DNA from: Collybiopsis luxurians FD-317 M1
Taxonomy: Eukaryota > Basidiomycota > Agaricomycetes > Agaricales > Omphalotaceae
Length of the DNA: 10,326 nucleotides
Direction: 5' to 3'
Assembly (NCBI GenBank): GCA_000827265.1
Contig: KN834908.1
Coordinates: 8,699 to 19,024 of the forward strand
This document shows positions 1-7,352 of this stretch, in pieces; the first letter of the stretch is position 1, and each line of letters starts with the position of its first letter. Below the pieces are notes generated by a model. It was not told the DNA's origin and did not search any database. It saw only the letters and a list, made by a program, of their open reading frames with translations. The translations under genes and the position numbers were made by a program.

Positions 1-1324
1 GGTTTTAAGGTATGTCAATGCGGGTTCCTTCTGTACATTTGTTTCTGGAAATTTGGAGGCCAGCATCTGCCGCATACCATGCAGAATGTGAGATTGGCCA
101 AGATTCCAAATGAAGTTTCTGACAGATACATTAGAATTCCAGCCCTCTCATAGTCAAATGCAGCCACTTCATACCTCAATTCTTTGTTTTGTAAAACTTG
201 TGTCTCTCTGAATTGCAAGTAGCATTTGAAGCTGATAAGGTGGTTAAAATGATGCCGTCTCTTATAAAAAAAGAAAGCTTACTGAGAATTGTTTTGTGAA
301 CTCCTCAATATTAGCAATTGAATCTGTTATCATCTGTGTAGCTTGATCCATTGTCCAGATTTTGATCCAAGTTCTGTTTCCTTTCAAAGTTTCCAGTTCT
401 TGCTGAGTTTGTTGAAGGTTCCTGGATGGGCAAAGTTAGCTTGCTAAAGTAGCTGTATTCAAGAGGATGACACCTTTGGAAATTATGCAAGCTATTCATC
501 ATATCCTCACCAAGCTTCCCATCTCCAAGAGCCAGATTTTTGGCCACAATTTGCAGACGGTGTATGATCTGATCCAAGCCTTTTTCTGCCCTCTCATTAT
601 TGTCTTCATAGGTCTAGACAGTGTGAGTTTCTTCTGATTATTAACTTTGACAGTAAAAGCTTGAGCCACTTACCTCAAAAGCTTCCACAAGGGTATTGAA
701 CACACCAAAGGGTAACTTGGCTACTGTGCCTTCTAGGAGCGGTTCAGCTCTCTTTGTAAGGCTATGAACAATCTCGAGTAGATTCTTGGCTTTTTGCGCA
801 AGGGGCTTGACTGTCTTATCGGTCTCATTATTTTCTAGAAACATATAATGATCATTATTGAGAAAAGAAAACCGGTGTTGTAGGTAGCATACTGATGCTG
901 GTAGCTTTCTCCTCTAGGGACTTGTGATTTTCTTCCTGTCCTGGCATCCGGAGTCCTGCCATTGCGTAGAGCCTATCAACAAAGAACTAATTTCACCCTA
1001 CAGATTTGACTTACCAGATGTTCCCACCGAGAGAGTGTGAGCGTGATTTTCTTCTCCCCCTGGAACAACCATTGCTGCGGCAAGTGTGCTTGCATTGATA
1101 AGTTGAGCCGCAGTACCAACTGCCTCATGTTGCCCAATCACTCGAGCTGCCAAAACAGCATTTCCACTTGGATGGGACACATCGGATGGTACATTTGGGA
1201 GTATATTTTGGGCTGACGGAGTCGGATCCCTGCCATGAGCAGGCGAACGCGCAGGAGAACTGGACCTGCTGCGTTGAAAAACTTTACGCAACTTTTTGAA
1301 AACCTTGTGTTGAGAGCCAGGCAT
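1..1324 (-). CDS. N-terminal part of an NLR-like STAND (NACHT-type) receptor, seven exons, apparent frameshift at the window edge
   Basis: My exon model is 1324-1015, 955-893, 834-674, 613-474, 421-283, 231-175 and 118-5. The introns are 59, 58, 60, 52, 51 and 56 nt, all GT-AG, and phases match throughout, giving 327 codons before a TAA at 7-5. The intron at 473-422 has a weak donor (GTGTCA) but a good GCTAAC branch site and joins two otherwise incompatible frames. Residues 6-35 are basic and Ser/Arg/Pro-rich. Residues about 130-290 are helical and charged (LAQKAKNLLEIV, KLPFGVFNTLVEAFE, NLQQTQQELETLKGNRTW). This pattern resembles N-terminal domains of basidiomycete NACHT proteins, often described as HeLo-like or MLKL-NTD-like four-helix bundles, which act as membrane or cell-death effectors. 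Residues 318-326 (CTEGTRIDI) match the linker directly before the NACHT P-loop, where most homologs continue with Leu. Here an extra base gives Pro-stop, so the gene may be a pseudogene or encode an effector-only protein. The start ATG at 1324 has A at -3. Family assignment is by pattern recognition only. Confidence 0.72.
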
Positions 1325-1369
1325 GATGATATCGGCACAAAGAGACAGAAATTACAATGCACGGTCTTG

Positions 1370-1376
1370 TTTTATA
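1370..1376 (-). promoter_or_regulatory. Candidate TATA box of the left NLR-like gene
   Basis: TATAAAA reads on the minus strand 46 nt upstream of the proposed ATG at 1324. That spacing would place transcription start roughly 15-20 nt before the ATG, a short but plausible fungal leader. There is no experimental support, and TATA-like words are common in AT-rich flanks. Confidence 0.35.
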
Positions 1377-2060
1377 TTCATGGGGGTGATAATCCGCCGA
1401 TACCGAGATTTATTCTAGGGTAGAAGCAATTCCCCGATTGTACACGTTTACTTCATATCGGCGAATGTCCCTACTGTACGTTATAAACCTAATTCCCGAA
1501 AGGCGCTGATATCAATACACGCCCCTTTCATCGATACGAACGCCTCACCTTCATTTGACCGTGTTCCGGGAGGTTGGTGCTTCGGCTGAATATGTTCATC
1601 AAAAAGGCGAAACTAGGAAGACACTCGATCAGATAAGATTTTCGGAAGAAGTATGGAACGCATGGTTGATTCCCCCGATATACTGTATGCAAGTCCACCC
1701 ACCTTTTTGGATACGTTCCCGTAAAGCGCTTCTGCGTAAACCTAGAGTTAAGTCAGTAATCAAATATAAGGGAACAAGCGCACAATATGCAATATGCACC
1801 AGTATATCGATCTTATTAACCAGCTGCATGCGCCCACAAAGCTTATTGAAACAAGACAAACTTCATGCGTGTCAATATCCATAAGGTCCAGACACGCATG
1901 CCTCTCGCTAATTACTTTTGTGTTTGGGGAGATAAACCCCCGACGTCTATGAGACCTTCACTCAACAACAACGACATCTAGCCCGTACACTTCCGCATGT
2001 ACAGGAGTAAGACGGGACTGGAAGTGATCGAACGAACGAACGAAGCACGGACGAGTTAAG
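1377..2060. other. Intergenic stretch with no recognisable gene
   Basis: This is the upstream flank of the left NLR-like gene. A 109-codon open stretch on the plus strand (1555-1884) begins with TTG, matches no family I know, and overlaps a 76-codon stretch on the other strand, so I treat both as chance. Around 1929-1945 a GGGG/CCCC inverted pair brackets a 7-nt loop, and at 1984-2002 a GTACA/TGTAC pair brackets nine bases; both are too short to call. Nothing else stands out. Confidence 0.5.
2029..2044. repeat. Short (CGAA)4 microsatellite
   Basis: Four tandem copies of CGAA lie in otherwise non-repetitive intergenic DNA. It is short and probably has no function. Confidence 0.8.
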
Positions 2061-2063
2061 ACG

Positions 2064-2605
2064 TTAGAGGAGATAATGAATGATTGGGTTAAATTTATGA
2101 TCAAATCTAACGTAAACTATGTACTCAGCCGGCTCAAACCTAAAGTCCTCAGCCGACTCAATAACATCTGAGACGATCGGTATAAAGTGAATATACGTTG
2201 TATTTCCCTTGCCAGACCAACAATTGAAACAAGGATGACCGAAAGTCAGCATACGGAAAGATCTAACCAAATGGAGGAATCGCCCCTGGCATGACAGAAC
2301 AAAGAAGAACGAGGCAACAAAACGAAGTTCTGAAAGGTAACCAAGGGGGTGTACAAACTCGCCTAAGTAGCATAAGGGTACAAGTATGAATTACAAGTCG
2401 CAAACGCAAAATCCACACAGACTCACTTTGTAACACAGGTTGGAAATCATGCCCTACTATCGCTCCGCTTGAGAGATCCTGAGTAGTGACTACGAAACTT
2501 GGTCCGATAAATCGAAGGCCTGAAAAGGTACAGCTGGGTGCAGTATGAATTATGAATTGCAAAACAAAGGATCCACACAAACTCATCTTGTAAAATTTTT
2601 GTCCT
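2064..2605 (-). pseudogene. Unrecognised exon-intron module with a duplicated intron, possibly the 3' end of a decayed gene
   Basis: On the minus strand a 93-nt exon candidate (2519-2427) is followed by a 97-nt intron (2426-2330, donor GTGAGT, acceptor CTTTCAG), then an exon 2329-2064 that stays open for 88 codons and ends in TAA just below 2064. The two exons share phase 1 and both begin with a Leu-Arg-Phe-Ile/Val sequence. A second, shorter copy of the intron lies at about 2584-2520; its acceptor (TTTTCAG) is intact but its donor has changed from GTGAGT to ATGAGT. The exon 2 peptide contains DLSSGAIVGHDF, which loosely recalls a beta-trefoil (ricin-B type) repeat, but I would not assign that family. 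No start exon was found. The broken donor and lack of a beginning favour a relic over a working gene. Confidence 0.35.
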
Positions 2606-2654
2606 GCGCTACACTTCGATTAAGACAAGATACCCTCATTGATTCCATCCAGTC

Positions 2655-2780
2655 GTGGATGCAGGAGTGATGAGGTACAGGTTGGCAATGGGGTGGACCG
2701 TTGAAGAAGGATCGACCACCGTCGTGTAGGGTAGCTCATCAAGGTAATCCACAAGTATCTGGAGTGGAATTGCGGAATTG
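2655..2780 (-). pseudogene. ACH1: Degenerate acetyl-CoA hydrolase (ACH1) fragment, left copy
   Basis: The minus strand gives a peptide with LYLITPAS at about 2685-2660, which aligns with PYLITQPS of the better-preserved ACH1 relic at 5062-5039. The upstream codons no longer resemble the acetyl-CoA hydrolase consensus (IIEVNT followed by EGLHDI). It is recognisable mainly because it is collinear with the right-hand duplicate. It is certainly not functional by itself. Confidence 0.4.
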
Positions 2781-2860
2781 AAGACACGTTGGTTAAGGTT
2801 ATGCACGAGCACAGGTCAAAAGATCAATTAGGCATTTCGTTGGTCAGGAAACTTTGGCAT

Positions 2861-2938
2861 AACGCACGGAGTTAAGCATGCCCTTATCTGTATATTCAAG
2901 ACTCCCAGTATTGGTATGACCGATGGATCCTGTGCCGA
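2861..2938 (+). ncRNA. Degenerate 5S rRNA-like segment
   Basis: The plus strand shows GGAGTTAAGCATG (2868-2880) followed at the right relative order by AGTATTGGTATGACCG (2908-2922) and ATGGATCCTGTGCCG. These resemble the internal box A and box C regions of 5S rRNA (AGTTAAGC; TTGGGTGACCG; TGGGAATCCTGGGTGCTG). The spacer between boxes is shortened and the 5' third is not convincing, so this would be a truncated pseudogene or a 5S-derived SINE head. It lies in the roughly 180-nt stretch absent from the right-hand duplicate, which fits an insertion. The match is by eye only. Confidence 0.28.
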
Positions 2939-3172
2939 GCTAAGATACCCCTACAAGCCTGTATTCGCTGGGTGGTTTAGAAAGAAAGAAATTGCTGGGG
3001 TCTGATGACGTAGAGGGAGGCGTAATAGCAGGCCATGAAGTTAACATCCCTAGTTTACTAGCGGATTAGCTTGAGGCATGCTGGTATCGATTCTGGCTTT
3101 ATCAATTTGAGCGTTTTAACTACCAAAGGACTGAACGTAAAAAAGAGCGGGGTCCGCGAGCGGCATAACAGA

Positions 3173-3216
3173 TCTCATCAATATCTTATCTTTCTCATGT
3201 TCGCTTATCTCTTATC
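3173..3216 (-). promoter_or_regulatory. Cluster of GATAAG motifs (left copy)
   Basis: Three minus-strand GATAAG words occur at 3190-3185, 3209-3204 and 3216-3211. The cluster is preserved in the right-hand duplicate at 5409-5442 next to a shared CGAGCGGCA-AAC motif. GATAAG is the core site of fungal GATA factors. This may be the fossil promoter of the duplicated ACH1-like unit. No living gene adjoins it. Confidence 0.3.
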
Positions 3217-3436
3217 GGAAAACTGTTCTGCGTCCCTTTGGCGTCCCCGGACAAAGAGTTTTCAGGTTAATCTTCCATATTACCTTGCTCGAATCGATAA
3301 ACGAAATACATATATCTGAAAGCGCAGATATGGATTAAGAGCCACAAATCCAACGTAGCAATCAATGATTCCATCGTGCAAAACTCCCGTCCAAAACCAC
3401 ATGTTATCCAACGATCCCTCCGCCAACCTTTCAGTA

Positions 3437-3610
3437 GTCCAACTCTACTGTCTACACGCTGCAGAGTCAACAGCGACTCGAGTAACCCCCCTCCCTTCTA
3501 TAACCTCCCTCGAGGTTGTAAACACTCCGCCTAATTTCTCTACCCATCATTCGCCGACGAATCCAAACTTACACACCGCCATTGCTTGATCTGGGGTTAG
3601 GTCGACATTC
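3437..3610 (-). pseudogene. ACH1: ACH1-like fragment (left-copy middle segment)
   Basis: On the minus strand, CAAGCAATGGCGGTG near 3590-3575 and GGTTACTCGAGTCGCTGTTGAC near 3490-3466 align with the same region of the right-hand fragment at 5740-5930, and through it with the DPDRVVAMIEG and GRLPKTLLPLQ coding region of the better ACH1 relic at 4830-4985. All three frames are interrupted. This is a heavily decayed fragment. Confidence 0.45.
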
Positions 3611-4407
3611 CGAGGCAAATTTATATTTGAACATCGGCGAGAATTTCAAGGAGGATTCGGCTATTTTGAAGTCGAGCCAGCTGAGTCAGTTGGTACAGCG
3701 GATCCTAAGAGTAGACTGACAAGCTTCGACAGTATTATACTCGAGAGGCTCGTTAGATTTAGCGGTTTCCTGGAGCAGGAGGTTGAGGCTTCTACAGAGA
3801 TGAGGCCTCGCAACGCTGAATGAACATGTTGATTAGATATTCTATTTTTGCTTGAAAGTGACTAGAACTCACGCAATGGAATAGGCCTTCCGCCGCAAAA
3901 ACTAATTTCTCGCATCTTGAATATCCACATCGTTACTAGCTTGGAAAGGACAACAGTTAAAAACTCCTGCTTGATAGCTATCGATGAAAAAATAGTATGC
4001 AGTCAAGACAGAAAGCCGTGTAATTGCGGCAAGTACACAAAAATTTTTGACTACATCTTCATCAACGACTCTAACCACAACGGAGTTTCTTCTGCGTTTT
4101 GACTATATTTGAAAAACATAAGGCTGGAGCGGTGAACTCGAAGCTGGCAAGAGCTGTAGCAGAGCAGAAGCAAGAAGGGCTGGAGAATGGATGGAGCTGG
4201 ATACGAAAAATAGCGACGAGCGGGAACCAAGCAAGCGAGTCCAGGTGGGGGGAGCGAAAAGGCATCTTAGTGACGGTTCCTCTCCTGAATTACACGAGGG
4301 CAACCTGAATCGACTGGAAATTGGAATATGAAACGGGTTGATAGTTAGAGTCATTACCATCAACTAGATAGAACAAAAAACGGACAGTAAAAAAGACCAC
4401 GACTCAC

Positions 4408-5154
4408 ATAGACGGTATATGCATAATTGAGATCTTTGCATTCCTCCAGAAATCGGTAGAGCCCGTAAACCCATTCGATATCCTAGAAAGTTCATTCGAA
4501 AATGTAAAAATTCAGAATCTTCACTTCAAAAATGGTCAATACTCACCTTGACCCAAGCGCATTCGTTGAATTCGCATGTCCGTATATGTCAACCTCTACC
4601 GGCGTGTTCATCGCTATATTGCCCATTCGACTGATAATCTCGGGGGAGTTGGCGACTGGCTGGGAGCGGAGAATGAGTTAGTTTTTGTAGTTTACCCAAT
4701 CTGTAAGGAATTATATTTTTGAAAGGAAATCGAGATATAAATGCGAGAATGGAACACACTCAATCCAATGAAACCGATAGATGTCACGTACTTCGCACCT
4801 TGTAACACCTTCAATGATCAATTTCGCCACATACCCTATCCCCGTTTGCAACGGCAATAAGTCTTCGGCAACCTTCCCTCCCCAGCCTCCCTCTCCAAAA
4901 AATTTATGAAATGCCTCGCAATCGCCCGACTCTCATCATTCTCCAGCGAATTGGAGCCTTGTTATCCCGTTTTTGACCCTCAATCATTGCCACAACTCTA
5001 TCTGGATCGACGGATATAGCGGTTGAACCGAAGTGGTCCGAGGGCTGGGTGATGAGGTACGGTTGGCAGGAGGTGGAAGGAAGGATTGATTGATGTCGTG
5101 TAAGCCCTCGAGATTGGGTATACGGGTGTTGACTTCGATGATGATTTCTGAAGG
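4408..5154 (-). pseudogene. ACH1: Acetyl-CoA hydrolase / CoA-transferase (ACH1) pseudogene, central part
   Basis: ACH1 is a mitochondrial acetyl-CoA hydrolase and succinyl-CoA:acetate CoA-transferase. Minus-strand pieces occur in family order: PSEIIIEVNT and LEGLHDI from 5154; PYLITQPSDHFGSTAISVD then DPDRVVAMIEGQKRDN from 5062; NDESRAIARHFINFLERE and GRLPK near 4940-4870; LLPLQTGIGYVAKLIIEGV near 4870-4810; [20 protein letters not shown] and [15 protein letters not shown] ending at 4547; a 64-nt intron 4546-4483; then a 75-nt exon 4482-4408 with SNGFTGSTDFWRNAKISIMH. There are frame changes between the first and second, second and third, and within the GRLPK/LLPLQ junction. The family's NGLGGSGDF has become NGFTGSTDF. 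The stretch between IIEGV and NSPEII, where the VWTEVLQD segment belongs, is not found. The coding frame is broken beyond doubt; identity rests on many in-order matches. Confidence 0.88.
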
Positions 5155-5408
5155 TAGCGCCAACCGATGAACCTGGGGCCTAAACCAATGGCATGGAAGG
5201 ACAATGATTGAATATTAGCTGAGCACAAAGCCATCTGCGGGTAATAAGCAACCACAACGAGGGGCAGATATAGGGCAATATTGTGGGGTATCGACGTCAC
5301 CACATTGGAGCGTCCTGACTACCAAGACCTGAAAAATGACTGACTTTGACTGAGTTGGTTGGCGTAAGAGTGAGTTATGGCAAAAAGTCCCGAGCGGCAC
5401 AACTAATG

Positions 5409-5442
5409 TTATCTATATCTTATCTAACGTTCAACTCTTATC
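5409..5442 (-). promoter_or_regulatory. Cluster of GATAAG motifs (right copy)
   Basis: Minus-strand GATAAG at 5424-5419 and 5442-5437 plus a GATAA at 5413-5409, collinear with the three sites at 3185-3216. It lies about 260 nt upstream, in minus-strand terms, of the recognisable ACH1 coding remains, where a promoter could sit. Function is inferred from position and conservation only. Confidence 0.3.
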
Positions 5443-5739
5443 GGACATTCTTTCGGCAGTTGTGGTACACAGGAACCAAGGACGAAGAAAAGTGGTTAAA
5501 TAGAAATACAGCGAAAAAGGATTAAACTCTTGTAACTCGTCCCAAAACATACTACCCGTACAAATAGTTGGCAGCTCGATACTCGAAATAACCTAGCCGG
5601 AATTGACGAACCGGCGGAACATACCTATCTGAACACGCAAGGACGTATAATGGACCACAAGTCCCGCAAAGCACAGATGAAGTCATATCCCACAAAGCTC
5701 GCATCTAAACCCACACGCAATCAAATGATCCCTTCGCCT

Positions 5740-5930
5740 CCATCCTGTTGTCCAACTCTACACACTCTCGATCCTGGACTGCAAGGGCAACAACGACTCG
5801 AGCAATCTCCCCTCCCCTCCATAACCTCCCTCAAGTCTTTTAAAGCTCAATCTAGTCACGCTTCACATCATTCTCCAGCGCATCTTACCATAAACATCGC
5901 CTGCACTTGATTTGGGTTTGCATAGATCTT
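5740..5930 (-). pseudogene. ACH1: Second ACH1-like fragment (right-copy middle segment)
   Basis: The minus strand contains NPNQVQAM near 5920-5897, a 15-nt word CGCTGGAGAATGATG (5885-5871) identical to the one in the ACH1 relic at about 4950-4936, and GEGRLLESLLPLQS near 5820-5780, matching GRLPKNLLPLQS of the family. In-frame stops and frame changes interrupt it. It lies about 950 nt upstream, on the minus strand, of the equivalent part of the 4408-5154 relic, so at least two ACH1-derived units once stood in tandem here. Confidence 0.65.
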
Positions 5931-6639
5931 CAAGCGCGAATGCGTGTCCGCATGTTGTTGAGGATTCCAAGGAGGATTTAACTACTTTGAGGTAGTATTA
6001 CGCGAGTTCGCTGGGACAATATACACCTATAAATTCATAGACAAGCCTCGAACATATCCTAGTTGAGAGATTTGATAGATGGGAGGAGGTCGCAGTTCCC
6101 ATCGATGAGACTCTGTGAGACCATCGAATAGAAAGGCTGATTAGTTATCAAGTTTGTGAAGAAAGATAACCAGTGTCTACGCAACGGAATAGCCCTTTCG
6201 CTACAAAAATCGATTTACCCCAGCATAGATACGAAACTTCGTCACTGAATTGGAAGGTATAACAGTAAAAAAACTCCGGGTTGATAGGTATCGATGAGAA
6301 TATTGTACAAAGGGAAGAGCGAAAGCAACGAACCTGCGGCAAGAACCCAGAAATGCTCGACTGCAAGTATCGACCACGCCTCCGACCAACAAATCAAGTT
6401 TCTGCTTGTGGATGGCCAGTTCCCCAATGGCATAGAAGTTGCTGGAGCAGTGAATTTGACACTGGCAAAGGCCGCAGGAAAACGCAAGCAAGAGAGATCA
6501 GAAAATAGATGGAGGGCGATACAAAGGAAGACAGCGAGCGGGAACCGAGCAAGCAGGTCCAGGTAGCAGGAAAGAGAAGGCGTCTTATGGCCGCTTTCTC
6601 TCTCCGATTATATCCGAGGAGATGGCCGGGATCAGATCC

Positions 6640-7023
6640 CATAACTTTACCGTCTCAAATTATGCACTGGGCTTGATCGCTGCTAAAATGCCGGTGCAAG
6701 AAGGGAGAACGAATCGGAGCAAAAGATACATGTAGACCACCTGACTGTTTCCATATGCTATCTCTCTCTCATTAGGCTCTCATGATGGTGAAGCTTTATC
6801 TACCGTGTTATGTCAATCATCTTCGCTTCATATGCTTCCTTGAAATAACTCAAAATATAGCCTTCCCAATGGATCTCAATCTGCTGATTTTATCTTAGTA
6901 TATGAACATTGAACAAGTACATAGGTGTCTGAATACAATTTACTTGCGTGTATATTGGATTTTTTGGGCCCTTCCGTTCATACAGACTACATTTCTCTGA
7001 TCCATCGATTACGAGAATAAGTG
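6640..7023. other. Intergenic stretch with no recognisable gene
   Basis: AT-rich, with a CT-rich patch near 6763-6774 and no open frame of note on either strand. I see no homology to the duplicated units to its left, apart from a weak 13-nt resemblance at 6652 to the ACH1 ISIMH codons in inverted orientation. Confidence 0.5.
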
Positions 7024-7352
7024 TCAAGGGTCACAGGCTTTGAGGGAAAAAAGCAGGGAGAATAAATGAAGAAATTTACCTTTTCTTCTTATGTTCATGT
7101 GAGATATCAGATAATGAAGAACATTGGAAGACTCGGTGTTTGCTCGGTGAGCAAAGAATTTTGCATATAATCTTTTAATTTGTAGTATACACTGGAATAG
7201 ATTCCCTGGCGGGTGAAAGGCAAAGCTCAACAGAACATATATCATTCATGTGCATCAACAAAACAGTTACAGGTACAATTCATGAGTATCAAAGGGAACC
7301 ACAATTCAGTACTTCACCAAACCAGATTACAAAACCAAACACTTGGATATCA
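7024..7352 (-). other. Likely 3' flank / 3' UTR of the WD40 gene
   Basis: Directly downstream of the TGA of the large minus-strand gene. It is AT-rich with TTGT/TGTA-rich stretches on the transcribed strand, common in fungal 3' ends, but no classic AATAAA signal in the first 100 nt. A 73-codon open stretch (7245-7024) has no recognisable domain; I regard it as chance. Confidence 0.4.

Larger units (their letters stand above)
2655..4310. repeat. Left copy of a diverged direct duplication
   Basis: This segment aligns by eye, in the same orientation and order, with 5050-6630. Matching landmarks are GTGATGAGGTAC (2667 and 5049), GAGCGTTTTAACTACC against GAGCGTCCTGACTACC (about 3109 and 5308), CTCATCAATATCTTATC against a similar AT-rich stretch near 5405-5424, the TCCAACTCTAC segment (3437 and 5753), CATCGATAGCTATCAAGC against CATCGATACCTATCAACC on the minus strand (about 3980 and 6290), and AGCGGGAACCRAGCAAGC (4219 and 6537). 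The offset drifts between about 2.2 and 2.38 kb through insertions and deletions. The left copy carries about 180 extra nt between 2667 and 3119. Divergence is high, so the duplication is old. Confidence 0.75.
5050..6630. repeat. Right copy of the diverged direct duplication
   Basis: Partner of 2655-4310 (landmarks given there). It carries ACH1-derived pieces at its left end and middle. The part from about 5990 to 6630, shared with 3640-4310, is unrecognised: its plus-strand 90-codon open stretch (6294-6566) and the three minus frames all show similar residue conservation with the left copy. That is what plain DNA similarity without coding selection would give. Confidence 0.75.

Noticed and set aside
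1555..1884. 109-codon plus-strand open stretch
   Set aside because: It begins with TTG, shows no recognisable domain, has no splice or promoter support and overlaps another open stretch on the opposite strand.
2427..2519. Possible beta-trefoil (ricin-B-like) motif DLSSGAIVGHDF
   Set aside because: A single short resemblance without the QxW signature is not enough to name a lectin.
6294..6566. 90-codon plus-strand open stretch with a Lys/Arg-rich end
   Set aside because: The left duplicate preserves it no better than the other frames, and it starts without ATG support. It is probably duplicated non-coding DNA.
6648..6680. Inverted match to the ACH1 ISIMH codons
   Set aside because: About 13 bases with one insertion and no extension on either side; likely chance.
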